Translations under genes and position numbers: made by a program
Assembly (NCBI GenBank): GCA_002698785.1
Contig: PAAG01000045.1
Location: 62,001-126,000 of the forward strand
Direction: 5' to 3'
Length of the DNA stretch: 64,000 nt
Origin: Verrucomicrobiales bacterium
GTDB taxonomy: Bacteria > Verrucomicrobiota > Verrucomicrobiia > Verrucomicrobiales > DEV007
Notes under the pieces: model-generated
Databases searched by the model: none
Seen by the model: only the letters and a program-made list of their open reading frames with translations
What the model was told of the DNA's origin: nothing
In this document: positions 36,137-43,800 of the stretch, one piece after another
How positions within the stretch are numbered: position 1 is the first letter of the stretch
Layout of the letters: every line of letters starts with the position of its first letter

Positions 36137-37429
36137 CTACTTCAGGCTCTTTAGGGCTTGAATGTACTGGTGCCAGTCAAACTCGGTCACGTCGTGCTTA
36201 CCTGTCCGTATGTGATATCGGATGTTTTCACCAATCGGTTCGTTGACTGCAGGTGGCTCGCTCTGGGGGAGGGGAGCAAGTCCAAGTAATTCGTAAACTG
36301 GCCCTGCGTGAAATGCGGAAAGGAATTCGCCTCTCGGGTCGGCCCACTGGTCTTCTTCAGCGCTCGCAACGTAGACCAGGCGGGGAGCAATCAGAGAAAT
36401 CAGCTCATGCTGGTCGACTGGCAGTTCTGACTCGTTGTCGTTATACTTCGTGAAATTATCGCAAAACCAGTGAGGGAAGCTCGTGTTGATTCGGAGAACG
36501 CTCTCGCCAAAACGTCGCCGGCTGAGCGCGGCTCCGCCGCAACCGGAGTTATTTGAGATAACGAGAGCAAAGCGTTCGTCTTGTGCGCCGGCCCAGAGCG
36601 AGGTCTTCCCGAGTCTCGAATGCCCTAGTAGACCAATCTTTTCTGCATCAATATCTGGATCTGACACCAGATAATCCATCGCTCTCTGTGCTCCCCATGC
36701 CCAAGCCGAGATAGAACCCCATTCATCGGGAGCGGGCTTTTCGTAGTGTCCCTGAATCCCATTCTCGAAATCATCATCAAAATCTGGATCGACATCGCCG
36801 TAGTAGAAAGTGGCAAGTGCAACTCCGCTATCGATGATCTTTTCTACAGGCCAGCGCGAAGTCCTGTCACCTCGAGCCTTTTCGGTCGCCTTATTGTCGA
36901 CAACGAGTCCAGCCTTGCGGTCGCTCGAACTTATTCTCATCCACGATTCAGAAAGAGAAATTTCCGGTGAAGGATGGATGGAATGATTACCAGCGAAATT
37001 CAGGGTCAGAAAAGCAGGTGACTTTGCGTTCTGGTTTTTTGGCTTTATGATAAGCAGATCGAGAAATGTCCCTGACTGATCGCCTGTCAGAAAAATTCGG
37101 ATCTCTTCCAGAACAGCTTTCCCATTCAGGAATTCATCTACCGATTTGCGTTTTTCGTGGGTGATCTCATCGGAGACCCCTCCCGGCACTCTGCCATACA
37201 CGTGTTCCGCAAAAAGGTTGAGAAGCTCTTCTCTTCGTTTTTCCCAATCCTCTTTCGTGCGTACGGGATCGCCATTTTCAAACTGTAACGGGTTTGGCAG
37301 AACGTAATCTGGGACGTTTTCCTCTTCGTAAATTGGGACGAACTCAGATTCTTGTGACTGAGAAGTGGCTGTGGTGAACATGATTGTGAAAAGGAGCGAG
37401 AATATTTTAGCGTGCCTTGGTGCGTTCAT
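36137..37429 (-). CDS. Exported carbohydrate esterase of CE15 (glucuronoyl esterase) type
   Basis: 430 residues with signal peptide MNAPRHAKIFSLLFTIMF (cut near ATSQSQ). The nucleophile motif GHSRLGKTSLWAGA is the G-x-S-R-x-G-K element of CE15, SNNSGCGGAALSRR follows as in that family, and the catalytic His lies near the end (GKHDVTEFDWHQY). CE15 enzymes cleave esters between lignin alcohols and glucuronic acid in plant xylan; in marine verrucomicrobia other uronate esters are conceivable. It stands alone on its strand; the only other polysaccharide gene in view is the sulfatase at 1.7-3.1 kb. Confidence 0.83.
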   Translation of the reverse strand: MNAPRHAKIFSLLFTIMFTTATSQSQESEFVPIYEEENVPDYVLPNPLQFENGDPVRTKEDWEKRREELLNLFAEHVYGRVPGGVSDEITHEKRKSVDEFLNGKAVLEEIRIFLTGDQSGTFLDLLIIKPKNQNAKSPAFLTLNFAGNHSIHPSPEISLSESWMRISSSDRKAGLVVDNKATEKARGDRTSRWPVEKIIDSGVALATFYYGDVDPDFDDDFENGIQGHYEKPAPDEWGSISAWAWGAQRAMDYLVSDPDIDAEKIGLLGHSRLGKTSLWAGAQDERFALVISNNSGCGGAALSRRRFGESVLRINTSFPHWFCDNFTKYNDNESELPVDQHELISLIAPRLVYVASAEEDQWADPRGEFLSAFHAGPVYELLGLAPLPQSEPPAVNEPIGENIRYHIRTGKHDVTEFDWHQYIQALKSLK

Positions 37430-37507
37430 GGGGGTATGAAAGTGACCCGCAGTATGACCCCCGCGATTCCTCGATGAAAAGCGTATTTCATGGCGGATTC
37501 ACTCCGA

Positions 37508-38119
37508 ATGAATTTTCTTGCACACCTCCACCTCGCGCTGCCGACTCCCGAGTCGAGGATGGGGAATCTGCTCGGCGATTTTGTGAAAGGGAATCCCTGG
37601 GATGAGCGATTTCCACTCGTGATCTGGCAGGGAATCATGGAGCATCGGTTAGTCGATTCGTTCACTGATAAGAGTGACGTATGGAATGAGAGCAAAGACC
37701 TTCTGCCGGTAAACTTGAGGCGTTATGCAGGGATCATCATAGATGTGTTCTACGACTATTTCCTTCACCGACATTGGCGACAGTTCAGCCATGGCGGAAG
37801 CATCGACGCGTTTGTGGAGTCGGTGCATCGAGACCTCGTTTCTGCCCTTCCATGGGCACCGCCCCATGCAGCATCGGCAATACGGCGAATGATTTGTGAG
37901 GAATGGCTGCTCAGTTACCGAACGAAAGAGGGCGTCGACATTACTCTGAAACGAATCGCACGAAGATCGCCTGCTTTGTCAGTAATTGCTGAAGCAGTCG
38001 CATATCTGGAACAATTTGAAGGGGAAATGGAGCAACATTTTCTCCGGTTTTATCCTGAACTCCAGACCTACGTGACTTCGATACGTCCTGTTTCAATGGC
38101 TACTTTCCAGCCTGCATAG
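37508..38119 (+). CDS. AcpH-like acyl carrier protein phosphodiesterase (DUF479)
   Basis: 203 residues starting MNFLAHLHLA with GGCGGA upstream; an in-frame ATG at 37490 would add 6 residues. Family elements MNFLAHLHLA, GNLLGDFVKG, GIMEHRLVDSFTD and IIIDVFYDYFLHRHW are all there, with His and Asp residues typical of the HD-like active site. AcpH removes the phosphopantetheine arm from ACP. Isolated gene. Confidence 0.88.
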   Translation: MNFLAHLHLALPTPESRMGNLLGDFVKGNPWDERFPLVIWQGIMEHRLVDSFTDKSDVWNESKDLLPVNLRRYAGIIIDVFYDYFLHRHWRQFSHGGSIDAFVESVHRDLVSALPWAPPHAASAIRRMICEEWLLSYRTKEGVDITLKRIARRSPALSVIAEAVAYLEQFEGEMEQHFLRFYPELQTYVTSIRPVSMATFQPA

Positions 38120-38184
38120 ATACCAGAAATTTCGAGGGAACATACTTGCGTCGAGATTTCTCTAGGGCAAAGATTTCAAGTATA

Positions 38185-38910
38185 ATGAGAGCCTGCTTTT
38201 CGCTGACGGTCATCCTATCAATGTTCTGTTTCCTGCCTTCTGGGCTCACACAGGAGGATCTTACACTCTCTCAAGCCAAACAAATGTTCAGTGAGGCTGA
38301 TAAGAACCTGAACACACTTTACCAGAAAGCAAAAACCGATCTCTCGGAATGGGAATTCGGAAAGCTTCAGGAAGAGCAGCGTGTGTGGCTCGAGAGTCGT
38401 GACGAGCGAGCGGAGATGGCTGCCCACTTCAATGGGCAGGCTGAGGAAGGGAAAGAAAAAGAGAATGCCGAATATTGGAGAGCCTTAGCCCAATTCACAG
38501 ATACACGGGCTGTGATTGTCGAAGCATGGATTAAGGCCGACTCCTTTACCAAGTCGTGGGAAGGGATGTGGATCGATGGCAACGGAGGTCGAATGGCCAT
38601 CATCGAAGGTGGGGACGACACGATTCGTTTTCGAATCGATGTCGTTCGGGGCCCGACTTATCATTTGGGCTCCATTGGGGGAGTAGCGTTTGCAAAAAAT
38701 CAAACGGCGAGATTTTCAACTCGCATTGATGACATGTCGGATGAGACATGGATCACCATGGTGAAACGGGGCAAGAAGATCGAAGTGATCGGAGAAAACA
38801 CCATGTACTACCATGGGGCCCGCGCCTACTTCGATGGCGACTACATCAGGGTTAGCGAGGATCTTACCGAAGAAGAAAGAAACGAGGTGGAAAACCCGCC
38901 GGAGTACTGA
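38185..38910 (+). CDS. Secreted protein with LprI-like (DUF1311) N-terminal domain
   Basis: 241 residues from the ATG at 38185, with signal peptide MRACFSLTVILSMFCFLP. The part ~30-100 has the LprI pattern: LNTLYQKAKTDLSE and a Q-x-R-x-W-L-x-x-R-D element (EEQRVWLESRDERAE). The second half (~120-241) is beta-rich with WEGMWIDGNGGRM and has no name I can give. LprI domains are best known as lysozyme inhibitors, so envelope protection against muramidases is a reasonable inference. Monocistronic as far as can be seen. Confidence 0.7.
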   Translation: MRACFSLTVILSMFCFLPSGLTQEDLTLSQAKQMFSEADKNLNTLYQKAKTDLSEWEFGKLQEEQRVWLESRDERAEMAAHFNGQAEEGKEKENAEYWRALAQFTDTRAVIVEAWIKADSFTKSWEGMWIDGNGGRMAIIEGGDDTIRFRIDVVRGPTYHLGSIGGVAFAKNQTARFSTRIDDMSDETWITMVKRGKKIEVIGENTMYYHGARAYFDGDYIRVSEDLTEEERNEVENPPEY

Positions 38911-38936
38911 TTTCTTCGGTGCGGGTGGAGGGGGAA

Positions 38937-39212
38937 TCAGGCTGCGCTATCCACGTACTTTTCCCGGCAGTGGACGATGGCATCCAGCATTTGCTCTGCT
39001 TCCTCCCTGAGCTCGGGATTTAAACTTCCCGCCGCCTGATTGTGACGTTTGTAGAGAGAGGCCAGTTTCTGCCGAATCTCTTCCTGACTCATTTTTTGAG
39101 GGTCGATTTCGCAGAGAGCTTCCGGGGTCATTTTTCCGAAAATGCCACCGACTCGAAGGTCCTGTTCTTGCTCTGGGCGCCCACTGAAGAAGTTGATGAG
39201 TTTCTTGAACAT
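38937..39212 (-). CDS. Small helical protein of the FHA/Hsp70 module (degenerate J-domain-like?)
   Basis: 91 residues beginning MFKKLINFFSGRPEQEQ, with three predicted helices. The segment SQEEIRQKLASLYKRHNQAAG and the following helix NPELREEAEQMLDAIVHCRE have the spacing of J-domain helices II and III, with HNQ where a J-domain carries HPD. That loss would normally abolish Hsp70 ATPase stimulation. The resemblance is weak and the call is context-driven: the gene lies 21 bp after the Hsp70 gene and is its last operon partner. It could equally be an unrelated small helical protein. Confidence 0.6.
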   Translation of the reverse strand: MFKKLINFFSGRPEQEQDLRVGGIFGKMTPEALCEIDPQKMSQEEIRQKLASLYKRHNQAAGSLNPELREEAEQMLDAIVHCREKYVDSAA

Positions 39213-39233
39213 GATGTGATGCAGGTGTTTTTG

Positions 39234-40733
39234 TTAGGCGATTTTTACTTTTTTCAGGTAGGCCGATTTCCTTTCAATTTCTTCGTCAGGCAAAACTCCG
39301 TCTCCTTTGTATTCGATAGAAATATCTTTTCTCAGTCCCGATTCTTCGTCGTAGACTTGTGCCCTCACTCGTTGGTTCTCGTCATAACTGTAGGTGACCG
39401 TAACCTGACAGCCGGCAGGACGTCCGGGCGGTACGCGAAGACTGATCTTCCCTATAATATCCACATAGCGGGGATCAAGATCCTCTCCCTGGGTAATTTC
39501 GACTTCGATGAGCTCCTCATTGTCTTCCGACGTCATGTATGTCTGAGACATCGAACAGGGGATAGGGGTGTTTTTCGGAATCACGATCGAATTCTGAACA
39601 CTTGCTTCACGAGTGACTGCGTCTTCAATGAGAGCCAGTGTCCCATAGCTGTGGTTGCACACTTCTGACACTCGGCGAGCACGCTGCGCAAACAACGCGG
39701 CCCCCAGCGCTACACATTCATCCACATTGCCGCACGAAATAGGCGGGCGACCGAATTGATTCGTCAGCAACTCCTGAACTTTAGGGATTCGTGTGCTGCC
39801 GCCTACGAGAACGACGTGATCAATTTCATTCGGCTGGAGCCCGAGGTTGTCGAGAGCCTGCTCGACAAGCATCACTGTCCGAGTCAGCAACCTGCGAATG
39901 GCTTCTTCAAAGGAATCACGAGAAAGTTCCACTTCCGCCAGGCCAAAATCTTCGCTTCCAATCTTCTCAGAGACCACGTTGAGTTTCGACAATCGCTTTT
40001 TAGTATCCTCCGCAGCGGCGAGGAGCCTGCGACGTTGGTGTTCGTCAAGGATCAGGTCCTTTCCGTTCTGTTCACGAAATTTTTCCCCAATCAGGTCGAT
40101 CAGAATTTCATCAAAGTCAGATCCACCGAGATGCCGAGCGCCTTCGCTCAAAAGGATATCAACATTGTCGCGGTCGATGTCCAGAATGGTGATGTCCAGG
40201 GTTCCTCCACCGAGATCGTAGACCAGCACCCTTCCCTGAACGGATTGGGTGTGCGCATAGTAGAGAGCGGCGGCAGTTGGCTCGTTGACGATCCTCTTTA
40301 CACTCAGGCCCGCCAGACGCCCGGCTGTGACGGTTGCCTTCCTCGCCAGTTCGTTAAAATTAGCGGGGACCGTAATGACAACGTCATCGATCTGTCCGAT
40401 TAGCTTCGAGCAATCTTTTCGGAGCTTGGCGAGAATGAGTGCTGAAATTTCGGTCGGGGTCCACTTTTCTCCGTCAATTTCGACAAAGAAAGCGGGGTCA
40501 TCCATCTTCTTCTTAATGTGGCGAACAGTCCGATCCGGATCGCCACCATCCTTGGCAGCGGACCCGACTAACTTGATTCCTTCATAGCGATCGAAAAAAA
40601 CGACCGACGGTGTTAGCCGCTCCCCGTCGGAATTAGGGACGATCTCAGGATTTCCGTCGGAGCGAACGTGGGCCAGCGATGATGTGCTGGTCCCAAGATC
40701 GATACCGACATGCAAAGCGGTTCTGTCTGCCAT
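39234..40733 (-). CDS. Short Hsp70-family chaperone (DnaK/HscC-like, no C-terminal lid)
   Basis: 499 residues against ~640 for DnaK. The nucleotide-binding domain is complete: GIDLGTSTSSLAHV, VNEPTAAALYYA, VYDLGGGTLDITI and HVVLVGGSTRIPKV. A beta substrate-binding domain follows (~375-490), but the alpha-helical lid and the EEVD-like tail are absent, so substrate release should be fast. It is the middle gene of a reverse-strand trio: a giant FHA/coiled-coil protein whose C-terminus looks like GrpE lies 134 bp upstream, and the small 91-residue protein 21 bp downstream. Instead of a Shine-Dalgarno, the region before the ATG carries CTCCTCCTT. Confidence 0.93.
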   Translation of the reverse strand: MADRTALHVGIDLGTSTSSLAHVRSDGNPEIVPNSDGERLTPSVVFFDRYEGIKLVGSAAKDGGDPDRTVRHIKKKMDDPAFFVEIDGEKWTPTEISALILAKLRKDCSKLIGQIDDVVITVPANFNELARKATVTAGRLAGLSVKRIVNEPTAAALYYAHTQSVQGRVLVYDLGGGTLDITILDIDRDNVDILLSEGARHLGGSDFDEILIDLIGEKFREQNGKDLILDEHQRRRLLAAAEDTKKRLSKLNVVSEKIGSEDFGLAEVELSRDSFEEAIRRLLTRTVMLVEQALDNLGLQPNEIDHVVLVGGSTRIPKVQELLTNQFGRPPISCGNVDECVALGAALFAQRARRVSEVCNHSYGTLALIEDAVTREASVQNSIVIPKNTPIPCSMSQTYMTSEDNEELIEVEITQGEDLDPRYVDIIGKISLRVPPGRPAGCQVTVTYSYDENQRVRAQVYDEESGLRKDISIEYKGDGVLPDEEIERKSAYLKKVKIA

Positions 40734-40753
40734 GTTTTTAAGGAGGAGAAAAA

Positions 40754-40776
40754 TCGTTATTGTGTCTCGATAACGA
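40754..40776 (-). terminator. Hairpin with T-tract between the FHA/coiled-coil and Hsp70 genes
   Basis: TCGTTAT and ATAACGA form a 7-bp stem with a 9-nt loop; in reverse-strand direction TTTTT follows. It looks like a weak attenuator that could lower Hsp70 expression relative to the upstream gene; alternatively an operator palindrome. Confidence 0.45.
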
Positions 40777-40867
40777 TAAATTTACTATGTTTGAAACGAA
40801 AAATCCAGATTTTTCATAAGTTCTAGGCCGATTTTTTTCCCTTTGGCCTATGTCTGCCCAGTCTGGC

Positions 40868-43800
40868 CTACGCTACAACCACTTCTGCTTTCCGAATAAT
40901 CACATTCTTGTTCCCGTTCTGATAGAGGTAGCCAGGACGTACAGTCTCAATGACTCGTGAATCATGGCCATTTGTGCCATTCACCACAGGCTTTCTAGCT
41001 CCTGTGTCTGGCTGTGGAACGAGTTTGATTCGTTTTCTTTCTTCAATAGAAAGAACAGTCCCCGGTTCGAGATCGAATTGGAGAACGGAGTGATCCCTGA
41101 GCAGTTCGAGGAAGCTTCTCTTGAGTATGACGAGTTGGTCTGAGACTTTCGGGTATCGCCACTTATTCTCGTATCTCTTCGCCAGGTCATCTATCAAATC
41201 GATCTTTGCGATCAGTTTGCGATAGAAGTCCTCTTGCGGGAATTCGCCCGTGTTTCGAGCGACGTAGTCTGCCGTCGTTTCGCTGAATACATCGCTTCGA
41301 CTCAGGACATTCTGCTGACGACGCCTTTCTACTGCCTGCTCCATCTCCGACTCAAGTTTCTTGAGTGACTGGATTCGACGCTCCGCGGCATGGATTGTCT
41401 CTGAAAGCTTTTCTCCTTGGTCGCGTGAATCTGTAGTCCGGCGTTGTACTGACTCCAGGTCTTTTCTGGCTTGGTTCAACGTCGCTTTCAGTTCCTCGCG
41501 CTCGCCAAGCAACTGATCCCGTTGTTCCTTGATCTGGGCTTCTTTCTGTTGGAATTCGTGAAGGCTTCGACTGAGTTTTTCCAACTCCTCCTCCGTCGAT
41601 TTTCTCTGGCTCGTAGCCTCTCCAATTTGTTCTCTGATTCGCTGCAGGTTGGCATCTTCGCTCGCAAGAGTGAGCTTTTCCTCTCTCAACTCGTTGTAAC
41701 GGTTTTCCCAGTCCTGAATCTCCTGCCGCCTTTTGGTCTCGGTTTCTTCGAGCTTTTCGGACAGGTTTGCTGTTTCCGATTGTAATTTGGCCACAGTCCT
41801 CTCCGACTGCTCCCTGGCGGCGAGTTCCGTCGCATGTAATCGTCGCGCTTTCTCCAGGTGAATCCAGTTGGATTGGAGCGCTTGGGAAAACCCTCCTCTG
41901 GTCTGGTCCAACTCAGTAATGACAAACTCGCGAGCTTCCTGTTCGTCGCGAATTTTTGCCTCCAGATCCTCGATGGTTTCGGACAACCGTTCGATGCGCT
42001 CTTCGCGGTCGTTCAATTCGTCTTCCAGACTGTTCCTGGCAGCTTCCATTTCCTCCCTCGATCGAATCACCTGGGTGAGTTCGTCTTCCATTCCGGAGAG
42101 CTTTGCGTTACCTTCCGCGATGAGTTCGGCCTGTGCCTTGCGGCTCTCTTCCCAAGCATTGCGTAATGCTTCAGACAAACCATTCCGTGTGTCTTCCAGG
42201 TCTTTCTGAAGCTTTTCTTTTCGATTGGTCTCAAGTCGCAATTCCTCAAGGAGGGAGTCGATCTCACCTCGATGTTTTTCGAGCAACCCTCTCTCCGACT
42301 CGGTGTAACGAGAGATCGTTGCATCCAACTCCTGTTTCAGGGAGGAAGCCATCTTTTCGTGGCTCGCTGCCAGAGCTGTCTTGTCGGCCAGTTTCGAGGA
42401 GAGATCTGCCCTTTGCATTTCATTTTCGCGCAACAGCTCCCTCATCGAAGAAGTCTCCGCCTCAACTTCAATGATCCGGTTTTTTAGGGCAAGTACTTCA
42501 TCCTGGGCTGTTTTTCGATCCTCCTTAACAGAGCTGAGCATTTCTCCGAGGCCTAGAAGCCTTTCTTCGCTATCCTGTGCGGAACGGCGCCACTGCGAGA
42601 GGTCCGTTTCAATCTCTCGAATTCGTTCCTGTTCCCGCCGGACTGCCTCTGATTCGTTCTCTCGAATCTGGCTCTCCAGCTTCTCAATCAGTTGCTTACC
42701 TGCAAGAGAAGCACTTACCTCTTCCTTGATTCTCGCGGCGAGTTCACTGTTGCTGGACTCCGCTTTCTCCAGCCTGCGGGCGAGCAGACCCTTTTCGTGA
42801 AGAATATTTTCTTCGCGTTCGGCAGCGCTCTTGAGCGAGGTCTCCGAAGAGTCCAACTGGGCTTTGAGCCGCTCAAACGATCCGCTGAGCGATTGCTTCT
42901 CTCGCTCAATTTCCGCTCGTTTCGTTTCAGCGTTTTCACGTGCGGAAACTGCGTTGCTGAGCTCCCGCTTCAGGGACTGCACCAGATCGCTCTCGTTGCG
43001 CGCGTGTTCCGAATCCTTCTCGACGAGTTCGCGTGTCTTCGCCGTGAGCGACTGCTGTAAGCCTTCCACTTCCGCGAGCAACTCCTTAGAGCGCACTCGC
43101 GAATGCTCAAGCTCGCGGGAGAGTTCATCCTTCTCGGCAGAGTAGCGATTGAGTTCTGCCTGCAGCCTTCCGTTGTTACGCGAAGCGTCTTCGTTACTCC
43201 GTCTCAGGCTTTCGAGTTCCTGCTCAGTCGTGTTAAGGTTGGAGCGGAAAGAAAAAACTTCTCCTGAGAGCAACTCGTTCTTCTTCTGGCCATCGAGCGC
43301 CCGGACTTTTTCGGAAGCAAGAGCCGTCTCCAACTCCGCAATGCGGGACTTCAGAGTGCGCTCGGATTCCTGGAAATCTCTGTCAGAAGACTCTCGTGTC
43401 TTCTGCAGGTCGATGCGCAGTTGGTTGGCTTCTGCCTTTGCGCTTTGAACCGATCCCCGTTCCTGTCTGAGTTGGTCAGTGGTGGAGCTTAGCTCGGATT
43501 CGAGCATCTCGACCTTTTCCCTCAGAGACGTCAGCTCTGAACCGGTGTCCGTTCCGGACTTTCGTGCGTCCGCCAGATCCGCGAGAAGTCTCTCTTTCTC
43601 CGAGGTGAGCTCATCGAGAGACTGCTTCGAAGACAGAAGACTCTCATCTGCCTGCTTTTTATGGGTCTCGGCTTCTTCCTTGAGAGACTCAATTTCCTGC
43701 TTCAGCACAGGTATTGCTTCGGCAGCTTCCTTTGCCGTCTCCAGGTCATTCGCTAACGCATCCCGATTCTCTTCCAGGGTTCGGACTTTGTCCTGAAGCA

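Noticed and set aside
42692-43060. Multiple open frames antisense to the coiled-coil gene
   Set aside because: Ser/Leu/Arg-rich shadows caused by the Glu/Lys/Leu-rich coiled-coil codons.
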